Source: Pseudoroseomonas cervicalis
Lineage (GTDB): Bacteria; Pseudomonadota; Alphaproteobacteria; Acetobacterales; Acetobacteraceae
Direction of reading: 5' to 3'
Assembly (NCBI RefSeq): GCF_030818485.1
Contig: NZ_JAUTAJ010000003.1
Coordinates: 176,008 to 240,007, forward strand
DNA length: 64,000 nucleotides
Positions within the stretch are counted from its first letter, which is position 1. Each line of letters opens with the position of its first letter. The position numbers were made by a program, and so were the translations under genes. Below are positions 17,972-26,398 of this stretch, in pieces. The notes beneath the pieces were generated by a model. It saw only the letters and a list, made by a program, of their open reading frames with translations, was not told where the DNA came from and did no database searches.

Positions 17972-18460
17972 ATGGACGAGATCGACCGCAAGATCCTGGC
18001 GCTGCTGCAGCAGGATGCGACGCTCTCCGTCGCCCAGCTGGCCGACCGGGTGGGGCTGTCCACCACCCCCTGCTGGAAGCGGGTGCAGAAGCTGGAGGCC
18101 GGCGGCGTCATCACCGGCCGCGTCGCCCTGGTCTCGCCCGAGGCGGTCGGGCTCGGCCTGTCCGTCTTCGTCGCCATCGAGGCGGGCGACCACAGCCAGG
18201 CCTGGATGGAGCGCTTCGCCCAGGCGGTCGCCGCCATGCCGGAGGTGATGGAGGCCTACCGCATGGCCGGCGAGGTCGACTACATGCTGCGCGTCGCGGT
18301 GACCGACATGGCGGCCTATGACCGCTTCTACAAAAGGCTGATCGCCGCGGTGCAGCCGCGCAACGTCACCTCCCGCTTCGCCATGGAGCGGATGAAGCAC
18401 AGCACCGCCCTGCCGCTGAACAGCCCGGCCTTCCGGGAGCGCGGCGAGGGGCGGGAATAA
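17972..18460 (+). CDS. Lrp/AsnC-family transcriptional regulator
   Basis: A 162-residue regulator: N-terminal winged helix-turn-helix (DEIDRKILALLQQDATLSVA, VGLSTTPCWKRVQKLEAGGV) and a C-terminal RAM effector domain (MPEVMEAYRMAGEVDYMLRV, AVQPRNVTSRFAMERMKHST). Members respond to amino acids as octamers. ATG 17972 has a GGGGAGG site. The next gene start lies 264 bases downstream, with the Cys-Cys leader between, so control of the sulfonate operon is possible but not shown. The divergent partner is the 43-residue membrane protein. Confidence 0.92.
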   Translation: MDEIDRKILALLQQDATLSVAQLADRVGLSTTPCWKRVQKLEAGGVITGRVALVSPEAVGLGLSVFVAIEAGDHSQAWMERFAQAVAAMPEVMEAYRMAGEVDYMLRVAVTDMAAYDRFYKRLIAAVQPRNVTSRFAMERMKHSTALPLNSPAFRERGEGRE

Positions 18461-18568
18461 TCTCCCCCATCCCCGGCGCCGCGCAGGATGACCATGCTGC
18501 GTCGCGGGAAAAGTTTGGGAAACACAACTCTTTCGCCGGCCCCCGCCGCTTCATAGCTTTGGCGGACC

Positions 18569-18643
18569 ATGATGATGCCCGGCCCCCCTGCTTCGCCTCC
18601 TGGCACCCGCGCCCCGCCGCGCGGCTGTTGTCGGCGCGCCTGA
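18569..18643 (+). CDS. Leader peptide ending in Cys-Cys, upstream of the sulfonate operon
   Basis: A 24-codon ORF (three ATG codons in a row, 18569-18577) encodes a Pro-rich peptide whose end reads PPRGCCRRA, with tandem TGT codons at 18626-18631, then TGA. It lies 80 bases before ssuC. Short ORFs with repeated codons for the end product, followed by competing hairpins, are the hallmark of ribosome-mediated attenuation; Cys codons before sulfur-acquisition genes fit cysteine sensing. The codons are seen; regulation is inferred. No strong ribosome site precedes it. Confidence 0.55.
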   Translation: MMMPGPPASPPGTRAPPRGCCRRA

Positions 18644-18712
18644 CGCCCTGAGCCCGCCGCGCGGGCCCCTTCCGCTCCTCCGCCCCGTTGCAGCCGGCCC
18701 GCTTTGGGCCGG
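18614..18712 (+). promoter_or_regulatory. Candidate attenuator between the Cys-Cys leader and ssuC
   Basis: The self-complementary-centred 11-mer CCGCCGCGCGG occurs at 18614-18624, inside the leader just before the Cys codons, and again at 18654-18664. The second copy can fold locally (GCCCGC/GCGGGC, 18652-18666) or could pair with the first. A second hairpin, CCGGCCC/GGGCCGG (18694-18712), ends at the ssuC ribosome site GGAAGGA. Alternative folding controlled by a ribosome stalled at Cys codons would expose or mask that site. There is no T-run, so translational rather than transcriptional control is likelier. Confidence 0.4.
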
Positions 18713-18723
18713 GAAGGACAAGC

Positions 18724-19566
18724 ATGCCCGACACCCAGGCGGCACTCGCGCCGCGCGCCCTGATCGAGCGACCCGCAGCACAGGGCTGGCAGCCGCCCCG
18801 CCTGGCCCTGCCGCCGAAGCTGCGCCGCTTCCTCTCGCCCCTGGTGCTGGTGCTGCTGTGGCAGGCGGCCAGCATGGCCGGGCTGATCTCGCCGCGCACC
18901 TTGGCCGCGCCCAGCACCATCCTGGTCGCCGCCTGGGAGCTGACGCTCTCGGGCGAGCTGCCCTCGCATCTGGCGGTCTCGCTGGGGCGGGTGCTGGCCG
19001 GGCTCGGCATCGGGCTCTCGGCCGGCGTCACCCTGGCGCTGGTGGCCGGCCTGTCGCGGCTGGGGGAGGAGATCGTCGACGCGCCGATGCAGATGCTGCG
19101 CACCCTGCCCTTCCTGGCGCTGGTGCCGCTTTTCATCCTGTGGTTCGGCATTGGCGAGACGCCGAAGATCGCGCTGGTGGCGCTGGGCGCCGCCTTCCCG
19201 GTCTATCTGACGCTGTTCGCCGGCATCCGCGGCGTCGACCCCAAGCTGGCCGAGGCGGGCCGGGTCTTCGGCCTGGACCGGCGCGGGCTGGTGCGCCACG
19301 TCATCCTGCCCGGCGCGCTGCCCTCCGCCCTGGTCGGGCTGCGCTACGCCCTCGGCAGCGCCTGGCTCAGCCTGGTGATCGCCGAGCAGATCAATGCCAG
19401 CGCCGGCATCGGCTTCCTGATCAATGACGCGCGGGAATTCCTGCGCACCGACATCATCGTCGTCGGCCTGCTGGTCTATGCGCTGCTCGGCCTCGGCGCC
19501 GATGCGCTGGTGCGGCTGGTCGAGCGCCGGGCGCTGGCCTGGCGGCCGAGCCTGGTGAAGGGGTGA
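18724..19566 (+). CDS. ssuC: Sulfonate ABC transporter permease
   Basis: Inner-membrane permease of 280 residues from the nitrate/sulfonate/taurine family. After a soluble N-terminus, helices start at about residue 38 (LSPLVLVLLWQAASMAG); the loop that docks the ATPase reads LAEAGRVFGLDRRGLVRHVILPGALP, the EAA-loop equivalent, followed by LRYALGSAWLSLVIAEQINA. ATG 18724 has GGAAGGA eight bases upstream; a start 12 codons earlier lacks one. The next gene starts within its stop codon (GTGA) or two codons later. Confidence 0.9.
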   Translation: MPDTQAALAPRALIERPAAQGWQPPRLALPPKLRRFLSPLVLVLLWQAASMAGLISPRTLAAPSTILVAAWELTLSGELPSHLAVSLGRVLAGLGIGLSAGVTLALVAGLSRLGEEIVDAPMQMLRTLPFLALVPLFILWFGIGETPKIALVALGAAFPVYLTLFAGIRGVDPKLAEAGRVFGLDRRGLVRHVILPGALPSALVGLRYALGSAWLSLVIAEQINASAGIGFLINDAREFLRTDIIVVGLLVYALLGLGADALVRLVERRALAWRPSLVKG

Positions 19567-19571
19567 ACGCC

Positions 19572-20300
19572 ATGGCCGATATCGCACCCGCCGCCGCGCC
19601 GCTGCGCGTCCGCAACCTGACCCGCCGCTTCGGCGAGAACACCGTGCTGCACGGCCTGGATCTCGATCTGGCGCCGGGCAGCTTCACCGCCCTGCTGGGC
19701 CGCAGCGGCTCCGGCAAGAGCACGCTGCTGCGCACCCTGGCGGGCCTCGACCCGGTTCCCGCGGATGCGGTGCTGGATCTGCCGCGCCCGGTCTCCGTCG
19801 TGTTCCAGGAGCCGCGCCTGCTGCCCTGGAAGCAGGTCTGGCAGAATGTCGCCCTTGGCCTCTCCGGCCGTGGCGCGCGCGAGCGCGCGGCGGCGGCGCT
19901 GCAGGAGGTGGGGCTGGGGCGGCATCTGGAGGCCTTTCCCGCCACCCTCTCCGGCGGCGAGGCGCAGCGCGCCGCTTTGGCGCGTGCCCTGGTGCGCGAG
20001 CCGCGGCTGCTGCTGCTGGATGAGCCCTTCGCCGCGCTGGACGCGCTGACGCGGATCCGCATGCACAGCCTGGTGCTGGAGCTGTGGCGCCATCACGGCC
20101 CCACCACGCTGATCGTCACCCATGATGTGGACGAGGCGGTGCTGCTGGCCGACCGCGTGCTGGTGCTGGAGGGCGGCCGCATCGCCGCCGACATCGCGGT
20201 CGAGTTGCCGCGTCCGCGCCGCCACGCCGACCCCGGTTTCGCCGCGCTGCGCCGGCGGCTGCTGGGCGAACTCGGCGTCGCGCTGGAGGAAGCGGCATGA
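19572..20300 (+). CDS. ssuB: Sulfonate ABC transporter ATP-binding protein
   Basis: ATPase of 242 residues energising sulfonate uptake. Walker A is GRSGSGKST, the Q-loop FQEPRLLPW, the signature LSGGEAQRAALARAL, Walker B LLLLDEPFAALD and the switch VTHDVDEAV, all intact and typical of the SsuB/TauB family. GTG 19563, overlapping the ssuC stop as GTGA, is an alternative start three codons upstream; ATG 19572 has AAGGGG about eight bases before it. It overlaps the next gene by four bases. Confidence 0.92.
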   Translation: MADIAPAAAPLRVRNLTRRFGENTVLHGLDLDLAPGSFTALLGRSGSGKSTLLRTLAGLDPVPADAVLDLPRPVSVVFQEPRLLPWKQVWQNVALGLSGRGARERAAAALQEVGLGRHLEAFPATLSGGEAQRAALARALVREPRLLLLDEPFAALDALTRIRMHSLVLELWRHHGPTTLIVTHDVDEAVLLADRVLVLEGGRIAADIAVELPRPRRHADPGFAALRRRLLGELGVALEEAA

Positions 20301-21446
20301 TCGACGGGCTGATCCTGCACCAGGACCCGGTCGCCGCCCTGGTGCGCGGCTTCGCCGAGGGCGCCGCCGCGCATGACCGCGCGGGCAGCTTCCCGCATGA
20401 GAATTTTGCCCGGTTGCACCAGGCGGGGCTGCTCGGGCTGACCGCGCCGGTGGAATGGGGCGGCGAGGCGGCGGGGCTGGCGCGCTGCGCCGCGCTGGTC
20501 GGCCGCATCGCCGAGGGCTGCCCGGCCACCGCCCTGGTGCTGGCCATGCAGTTCATCCAGCTGCGCCAGATGACGCAGGACCCGGCCTGGCCGGAGGCGC
20601 TGCGCGCCCGGCTGGCGCTGGGCGCCGTCGAGCGGGGCGAGCTGGTCAATGCGCTGCGTGTCGAGCCGGAGCTGGGCTCGCCCGCGCGCGGCGGGCTGCC
20701 GGCCACGGTGCTGCGCCGCACGGAATCGGGCTGGTCGCTGTCGGGGCGCAAGATCTATTCGACCGGCGCGCCCGGGCTGCGCTGGTACCTGGTCTGGGCC
20801 CGCACCGAGGAAGCCAGCCCGCGCATCGGCGCCGTGCTGGTCGATGCCCGCAGCCCCGGCATCCGTATCGAGGAAAGCTGGGACCAGGCGGGGCTGCGCG
20901 CCTCCGGCAGCCATGACGTGGTGTTCGAGGAGGTGGCGCTGCCGTCGGATGCCGCGCCCGATCTGCGCGCGCCGTCGGATTGGGCGCGGCCAGGATGCCG
21001 GGGCGAATGCCTGGAACACGCTGCTGATCGCAGCACTCTACACCGGCGTGGCGCGCGCCGCGCGGGACTGGCTGCTGGGCTTCCTGCATCGCCGGGTGCC
21101 GGCCAGCCTCGGCGCGCCGCTGGCCACTTTGCCGCGCATGCAGGAGGCGGTCGGCCGCATCGAGGGGCTGCTGCTGGCCAATCAGCGCCTGATCGCCTCC
21201 GCCGCCGCCGCCGAGGATGCCGGCACGCCGCCCTCGGCGACGGAATCCGCCCTGCTGAAGGCGCTGGCCGCCGAGAACGCCATCACCGTGGTGCAGGAGG
21301 CCGTGGCGCTCTGCGGCAACCATGCGCTGGCGCGCAGCAACCCGCTGGAGCGGCATCTGCGCGACGTGCTCTGCGCCCGCATCCACACCCCGCAACAGGA
21401 CGCCGCCCATCTGCAGGCCGGGCGCCGCGCGCTCGGGCTTGGCTGA
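20297..21446 (+). pseudogene. Acyl-CoA dehydrogenase-fold flavin monooxygenase, split by a frameshift
   Basis: The first part (20297 to about 20990) encodes the N- and middle domains of an acyl-CoA dehydrogenase-like protein (GLTAPVEWGGEAAGLARCAA, WSLSGRKIYSTGAPGLRWYL, WDQAGLRASGSHDVVFEEVA). The frame is then lost; the C-terminal helical domain (DAGANAWNTLLIAALYTGVA to QAGRRALGLG) continues in the +1 frame to 21446. One extra base, readable as a surplus C at GCGCGGCCAGG near 20985-20995, explains it. Related proteins (DszC/SfnB type) are reduced-flavin monooxygenases in sulfur-compound breakdown, fitting the operon. It is either a true pseudogene or a sequencing error. Confidence 0.8.
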
Positions 21447-21456
21447 GGAGATTTCC

Positions 21457-22557
21457 ATGTCCCAGGACCTCGAATTCATCGGCATGATCCAGCCGCGCGA
21501 GCAGTCGGAAATCCATCCGGCGCGCGGCCCCGCCATCGATCCCGGCTATCTGCGCGATTCCGCCCAGGCGCATGATCGCGGCGGCTTCGACCGCATCCTG
21601 ATCGGCTGGCACAGCAACGGGCCGGATGGGCTGCAGCTGGCGGCCCACGCCGCCGCCTATACCGAGCGCGTCGGCTTCCTCGTCGCGCACCGCCCCGGCT
21701 TCCAGGCGCCGACCACGGCGGCGCGGGCCTTCAACACGCTGGACCAGCTCAGCCATGGCCGCGCCGCCATCCATGTGATCTCCGGCGGCGACGACACCGA
21801 CCAGGCGCGCGATGGCGACTGGCTGGGCAAGGATGACCGCTACGCCCGCACCGACGAATATCTCGACGTGCTGAAGGCGGTGTGGTCGGCCGACCGGCCG
21901 GTGGACCATGAGGGCGTCTATTACCGGATCCGCGGCGCCTCGCCCGAGGTGCGCGCGGTGCAGGCGCCGCGCATCCCGATCTATTTCGGCGGCGCGTCGG
22001 AGGCGGCGCTGCGCGTCGCCGGGCGGCATGCCGATGTCTATGCGCTGTGGGGCGAGACCCAGGCGCAGGTGCGCGAGATCGTGGCGCGGGTGCGCACCGA
22101 GGCGGCGCGGCATGGGCGGGAGGTGCGCTTCAGCCTGTCCTTCCGCCCGATCCTGGCCGCGACCGAAAGCGCCGCCTGGGAGAAGGCGGAGCGCATCCTG
22201 CACCGTATCCGCGCCGTGCGTGGCCAGGCGGCGCTCGGCCCGAACAGCGCCGCGCCGCAGAATGCCGGTTCGCAGCGCCTGCTGCAGGCCGCCGCGCTGG
22301 GCGACCGGCCGGAGGGCCGCCTCTACACCGCCATCGCGCGGGAGACGGGGGCGCGCGGCAACACCACCGCCCTGGTCGGCACGCCGGAGCAGGTGGCGGA
22401 GGCCTTCCTCGAGTATCACGCGCTGGGCGTCAGCACCTTCCTGATCCGCGGCTTCGACCCGCTGGAGGATGCGGTGGAGTACGGCCAGAGCCTGCTGCCG
22501 GCGACGCGCCGGCTGCTGGCCGGGAAGCTGGCCGCGCGCCAGGGCGTGCCGGCATGA
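21457..22557 (+). CDS. ssuD: FMNH2-dependent alkanesulfonate monooxygenase
   Basis: Luciferase-like monooxygenase of 366 residues (E. coli SsuD has 381) that releases sulfite from alkanesulfonates using reduced flavin. Seen: VGFLVAHRPGFQAPTTAARA, INVxSGG-type HVISGGDDTDQARDGDW with DDRYARTDEYLDVLKAVW, FGGASEAALRVAGRHADVY, and the C-terminal GTPEQVAEAFLEYHALGVST. ATG 21457 has GAGGAG upstream, ten bases after the broken monooxygenase gene. No flavin reductase is in the operon; the flavin reductase-like gene at 42569 is a distant candidate. Confidence 0.9.
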   Translation: MSQDLEFIGMIQPREQSEIHPARGPAIDPGYLRDSAQAHDRGGFDRILIGWHSNGPDGLQLAAHAAAYTERVGFLVAHRPGFQAPTTAARAFNTLDQLSHGRAAIHVISGGDDTDQARDGDWLGKDDRYARTDEYLDVLKAVWSADRPVDHEGVYYRIRGASPEVRAVQAPRIPIYFGGASEAALRVAGRHADVYALWGETQAQVREIVARVRTEAARHGREVRFSLSFRPILAATESAAWEKAERILHRIRAVRGQAALGPNSAAPQNAGSQRLLQAAALGDRPEGRLYTAIARETGARGNTTALVGTPEQVAEAFLEYHALGVSTFLIRGFDPLEDAVEYGQSLLPATRRLLAGKLAARQGVPA

Positions 22558-23504
22558 GCGTGATCCTGCAACGCCGCGCGCTGCTGCTGGCGGCGGGGGC
22601 GGCCCTCGCCATGCCGCGCATCCTGCGCGCCCAGGCGCCGCTGCGGGTGGGCGACCAGCGCGGCAATGCGCGGGCGGTGATGCAGGCCGCCGGCGTGCTC
22701 GACGGCGTCGAGGGCCGCTACGCCTGGAGCGAATTCCCCGCCGCCGCGCCGCTGGTGGAGGCGTTGAATGCGGGCGCCATCGACACGGGTCTGGTGGGGG
22801 ATGCGCCCTTCACCTTCGGCGCCGCCGCCGGCGTGCCGGCTAAGGCGATTGCTGCGACGCGGCAGAACCAGGATGGGCTCGCGATTCTGGTGCCGAAGGA
22901 CAGCGCGGTGCGCAGCCTGCAGGATCTGGCGGGCAAGCGCATCGCCACGGGGCGCGGCTCGATCGGGCACCAGCTGGTGCTGGCGGCGCTGGAGGCGGCG
23001 AAGCTGCCGCATGATGCGGTGCGGCTGGTCTTCCTGCTGCCGGCCGATGCCAAGGCGGCCTATAGCAGCGGCGCGGTCGAGGCCTGGTCCACCTGGGAAC
23101 CCTATGTGTCGCAGGAGGAGGTTCTCGCCGGCTCGCGGCGCATCGTCGATGGCAATGGTATCACGCCGGGCCTGAGCTTCCAGGCGGCGCGGGATGATGC
23201 GATCGCCTCGCGCCGGCCGGAGCTGGAGGATTTCGTGCGTCGTTTGACCGTGGCGCGGCGCTGGGCCAACGAGAACATCCCGGCCTATGCCAAGAGCTGG
23301 TCGGCGCTGATGAATGTGCCGGAGCCGGTGGCCGTGCAGTGGTTCACGCGCGCCCGCACGCGGGTGGTGCCGATCGACGATGCCGTTGTGCGCGACGAGC
23401 AGGGCAATATCGATCTGTACAGCCGAGCCGGGCTGGTGCGCCGCCGCATCCAGGCCGAGGATATTCTTGATCGTAGCTTCACGCCCGTCATCCAGGGCGC
23501 CTAA
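22554..23504 (+). CDS. ssuA: Aliphatic sulfonate-binding periplasmic protein
   Basis: Substrate-binding component of 316 residues. A signal peptide (RRALLLAAGAALAMPRILRAQA) precedes the mature bilobed protein of the SsuA/TauA type: LRVGDQRGNARAVMQAAGVL, FPAAAPLVEALNAGAIDTGL, VPKDSAVRSLQDLAGKRIAT, and VEAWSTWEPYV. It delivers sulfonates to SsuCB. The start overlaps the ssuD stop as ATGA. It is the last gene of the operon and is followed by a strong terminator. Confidence 0.9.
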   Translation: MSVILQRRALLLAAGAALAMPRILRAQAPLRVGDQRGNARAVMQAAGVLDGVEGRYAWSEFPAAAPLVEALNAGAIDTGLVGDAPFTFGAAAGVPAKAIAATRQNQDGLAILVPKDSAVRSLQDLAGKRIATGRGSIGHQLVLAALEAAKLPHDAVRLVFLLPADAKAAYSSGAVEAWSTWEPYVSQEEVLAGSRRIVDGNGITPGLSFQAARDDAIASRRPELEDFVRRLTVARRWANENIPAYAKSWSALMNVPEPVAVQWFTRARTRVVPIDDAVVRDEQGNIDLYSRAGLVRRRIQAEDILDRSFTPVIQGA

Positions 23505-23528
23505 CTGACAGAAAAAGATGATGGGGGC

Positions 23529-23564
23529 CCGGGGGAAGAATTCCTTCTTCCCCCGGACTTTTTT
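23529..23564. terminator. Bidirectional intrinsic terminator
   Basis: A perfect 12-bp stem, CCGGGGGAAGAA/TTCTTCCCCCGG (23529-23556, loop TTCC), is followed by AC and TTTTTT (23559-23564) and preceded by AAAAA. It separates ssuA from the converging ABC importer operon and would work in both directions. Confidence 0.88.
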
Positions 23565-23568
23565 CTGT

Positions 23569-24459
23569 TCAGCGCAGCGTCGGATCCAGCCTATCGCGCA
23601 GCCAGTCGCCCAGCAGGCTGACGGAGAGGGTGGTCAGCACGATGACGCAGGAGGGCGAGAGCAGGATCCAGGGCGCGCGCGTCAGGTATTCCCGCCCATA
23701 GCCCACCATGTTGCCGAGCGAGGTCATGGGCGGCTGCACGCCGAGGCCGAGGAAGGACAGGCCGCTTTCCAGCAGGATGATCTCGGGGAAGGCCAGCGTC
23801 ATGGAGACGATCAGCGTCGCCGCGATGTTGGGCAGGACGTGGCGCGCATAGACCCGCCAGGGCGAGGCGCCGAGCTGCTGCACCGCCGCCGCATAGCCCT
23901 GCGCGCCGGCGCTGATGGCGAGGCCACGGGCGATGCGGGCGTAGCGTTCCCAGCCATGCAGGCCGAGCAGGCAGACGAACAGCACCAGCGAATTGCCGAA
24001 GAAGGCCAGCACCGACAGCGCCAGGATCATGAAGGGCATGGCGGCCTGGAAGTCGACCAAAGCGAGGACCGCCTGTTCCACCAGCCCGCGGAAATGCGCG
24101 GCGAGGAAGCCCAGCACCACGCCCAGCACGGCGGCGATGATGGCGGCGCCGAAGGCGATCAGCAGCGACATGCGGATCGACCAGATCAGCCGGCTGAGCA
24201 CGTCGCGGCCGAGCTCGTCGGTGCCGAGCGGGTGCGCCCAGCTGCCGCCCATGAAGACCGGCGGGGAGAGGCGGCTGCGCAGATCGAGCGCGGTGATGGA
24301 ATAGGGCGTGATCCAGTCGGCCAGCAGGGCGATGGCCAGCATCAGCAGGATCCAGCCGAGCGCGAAGATCACCAGCGGCGGCAGGCCCTGGCCTTTCCGC
24401 TTCGGGGCGGCGATGGGGGTGGCCGGCAGCTCGGCGGGCCGTTCGGCGGTGGCCGACAT
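23569..24459 (-). CDS. Peptide-type ABC transporter permease (DppC/OppC family)
   Basis: A 296-residue inner-membrane permease. It has an N-terminal extra helix (LVIFALGWILLMLAIALLAD), the family hallmark HPLGTDELGRDVLSRLIWSI near residue 75, and the ATPase-docking loop AVQQLGASPWRVYARHVLPN, followed by FPEIILLESGLSFLGLGVQP. ATG 24459 lies one base after the stop of the partner permease. It is the last gene of the sulfatase/importer operon. The family imports peptides, nickel, glutathione and other organic solutes; the cargo here is probably a sulfate ester (inference from the sulfatase gene). Confidence 0.9.
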   Translation of the reverse strand: MSATAERPAELPATPIAAPKRKGQGLPPLVIFALGWILLMLAIALLADWITPYSITALDLRSRLSPPVFMGGSWAHPLGTDELGRDVLSRLIWSIRMSLLIAFGAAIIAAVLGVVLGFLAAHFRGLVEQAVLALVDFQAAMPFMILALSVLAFFGNSLVLFVCLLGLHGWERYARIARGLAISAGAQGYAAAVQQLGASPWRVYARHVLPNIAATLIVSMTLAFPEIILLESGLSFLGLGVQPPMTSLGNMVGYGREYLTRAPWILLSPSCVIVLTTLSVSLLGDWLRDRLDPTLR

Positions 24460-24460
24460 G

Positions 24461-25393
24461 TCAGGCGCCTCCCTTGGCGGCGGAGCGCAGGCGCGGGTCG
24501 AGCACGCCATAGAGCAGATCAACCATGAGGTTGGAGACGATCATGGTCGCGGCCACCAGCAGCAGGATGCATTGCACGACGGCCAGGTCGCGATTGGCGA
24601 CGGCGACCACCAGCAGCCGGCCGACGCCGGGCCAGGAGAAGACGCTTTCCACCACCACGGCGCCGGCCAGCACGCTGCCGATCATGAAGCCGATGATGGT
24701 GACGGTGGGGATGGCGGCGTTGGGCAGGGCATGGCGGCGCACCGCGGCGTGCCAGGGCACGCCCTTGGCGAGTGCGGTGCGCATATAGGGCTGGCCCAGC
24801 ACCTCCAGCATGGCGGAGCGGGTGAAGCGCGCGAGCACCGCAGCACCCCCGAAGCCCATGGTGACGATGGGCAGGATGGCGTGGCGCCAGCTATCCTGCC
24901 CGCCCGAGGGCAGCCAGCCCAGCTGCACGGCGAAGAGCAGCACCAGCAGCAGGCCGAGCACGAAGGAGGGCACGGTGAAGCCGGCGACCGCCAGCAGCAT
25001 CACCGCGCGGTCGATCGCCGAATTCCGGTGCAGGGCGGCATAGATGCCGGCCGGCACGCCGAGGCCGATCTTGATGGCCAGCGCCGGCAGGGTGAGGGCC
25101 AGCGTCGCCGGGATGCGCTCGGCCACCAGGCTGATGGCGCTGCGGCCGCTGCGCATCGACATGCCGAGATCGCCCTGCAGGATGGCGGTGAAGTAGCGCA
25201 GATACTGCACCCAGATCGGGTCATCGAGGCCCCAGGCGCGGCGGAAGGCGGCGATGGCCTCGGGCGGCGCGTCGGCCGACATGATCAGCAGCGCCGGGTC
25301 GCCGGAGAGGCGCAGCACGACAAAGGCGAAGCTGACCACCAGCACCAGCGTCAGCAGCGCGCGGGAGAGGCGCAGGCCCAGGAAACGCAGCAT
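24461..25393 (-). CDS. Peptide-type ABC transporter permease (DppB/OppB family)
   Basis: A 310-residue permease with six membrane helices. The N-terminal FLGLRLSRALLTLVLVVSFA helix, the RAWGLDDPIWVQYLRYF segment, GDLGMSMRSGRSAISLVAER and the docking loop RTALAKGVPWHAAVRRHALP are diagnostic for the DppB family; VFSWPGVGRLLV follows. It pairs with the DppC-type permease immediately downstream. The start follows the ATPase gene stop by three bases, in one transcript. Confidence 0.9.
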   Translation of the reverse strand: MLRFLGLRLSRALLTLVLVVSFAFVVLRLSGDPALLIMSADAPPEAIAAFRRAWGLDDPIWVQYLRYFTAILQGDLGMSMRSGRSAISLVAERIPATLALTLPALAIKIGLGVPAGIYAALHRNSAIDRAVMLLAVAGFTVPSFVLGLLLVLLFAVQLGWLPSGGQDSWRHAILPIVTMGFGGAAVLARFTRSAMLEVLGQPYMRTALAKGVPWHAAVRRHALPNAAIPTVTIIGFMIGSVLAGAVVVESVFSWPGVGRLLVVAVANRDLAVVQCILLLVAATMIVSNLMVDLLYGVLDPRLRSAAKGGA

Positions 25394-25396
25394 GGC

Positions 25397-26398
25397 TCAG
25401 GCCGCTTTCTGCACGGGGGAGGGGAGGCCGCTGCCCGGTGCCATCTCGCCCTGCGCCACATGGCAGGCGACCAGCCGGCCATCGCCGCGCGGCTTCAGCG
25501 CCGGGCTCTCGGCGGCGCAGCGCGGCCCGGCGACGGGGCAGCGCGGGTGGAAGGCGCAGCCGGCGGGGCGGGAGGCCGGGTTGGGCGGGTCGCCCTGCAG
25601 CACGATGCGCCGTCCCCGCCGCGCGGGATCCGGAATGGCCGAGACCAGGGCCTGGGCGTAAGGGTGCGCCGGGTCGTGCAGCACCGCGTCGGGCTCGCCT
25701 TCCTCGACGATGCGGCCGAGATACATCACCGCGACGCGGTGGCTCATCTGCCGCACGGCGCGAAGGTCGTGGCTGATGAACAGCAGCGCGACGCCGCGGC
25801 TTTCCTGGATCTCGGAGAGCAGGTTCATCACCTGCGCCTGGATCGAGACGTCGAGGGCGCTGATCGGCTCGTCGCAGACCAGCAGCGCGGGGTCGGTGGC
25901 CAGGGCGCGGGCCAGCACGGCGCGCTGGCGCTGGCCGCCGGAGAGCTCATGCGGATAGCGATCGCCCTGGTCGGGGCGCAGGCCGACGCCGCGCAGCAGC
26001 TCCGCCACGCGCTCGGCGCCGGCGGGAAGGTTGTGGATCGCCAGCGGCTCGGCCACCTGGGCGCCGATGGTCAGGCGGCGGTCCAGCGCGCCCAGCGGGT
26101 CCTGATAGACCATCTGCATGCGGGCCCGCTGCGCCCGCCAGGGCCGGCTGGCGGGGGTCGGCATCGGCGCGCCCCCGAAGCGCACGCTGCCCTCGTCGGG
26201 CATCTCCAGCCCCAGCACCATGCGGCCTGTGGTGGATTTGCCGCAGCCGGATTCGCCCACCAGGCCCAGGGTGCGGCCGCGCTCCAGGGTGAGGGAGACA
26301 CCATCGACGGCGCGCAGCTCGACGGAATGGCCGAGCCAGCCGCGCCGCTGGTGGTAGCGGCGCACCAGGCCCTCGGCCTGCAACAGGGGGGCGGTCAT
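25397..26398 (-). CDS. Peptide-type ABC transporter ATPase (DppF/OppF family)
   Basis: A 333-residue ATPase. Walker [11 protein letters not shown]-loop YQDPLGALDRRLTIG, signature LSGGQRQRAVLARAL, Walker B LLVCDEPISALD and switch FISHDLRAV are intact. The C-terminal oligopeptide extension (HPYAQALVSAIPDP, and a Cys motif CAFHPRCPVAGPRC that can hold an Fe-S cluster) is typical. It overlaps the preceding ATPase gene by four bases. It forms the heterodimeric motor with the 26395 product. Confidence 0.92.
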   Translation of the reverse strand: MTAPLLQAEGLVRRYHQRRGWLGHSVELRAVDGVSLTLERGRTLGLVGESGCGKSTTGRMVLGLEMPDEGSVRFGGAPMPTPASRPWRAQRARMQMVYQDPLGALDRRLTIGAQVAEPLAIHNLPAGAERVAELLRGVGLRPDQGDRYPHELSGGQRQRAVLARALATDPALLVCDEPISALDVSIQAQVMNLLSEIQESRGVALLFISHDLRAVRQMSHRVAVMYLGRIVEEGEPDAVLHDPAHPYAQALVSAIPDPARRGRRIVLQGDPPNPASRPAGCAFHPRCPVAGPRCAAESPALKPRGDGRLVACHVAQGEMAPGSGLPSPVQKAA

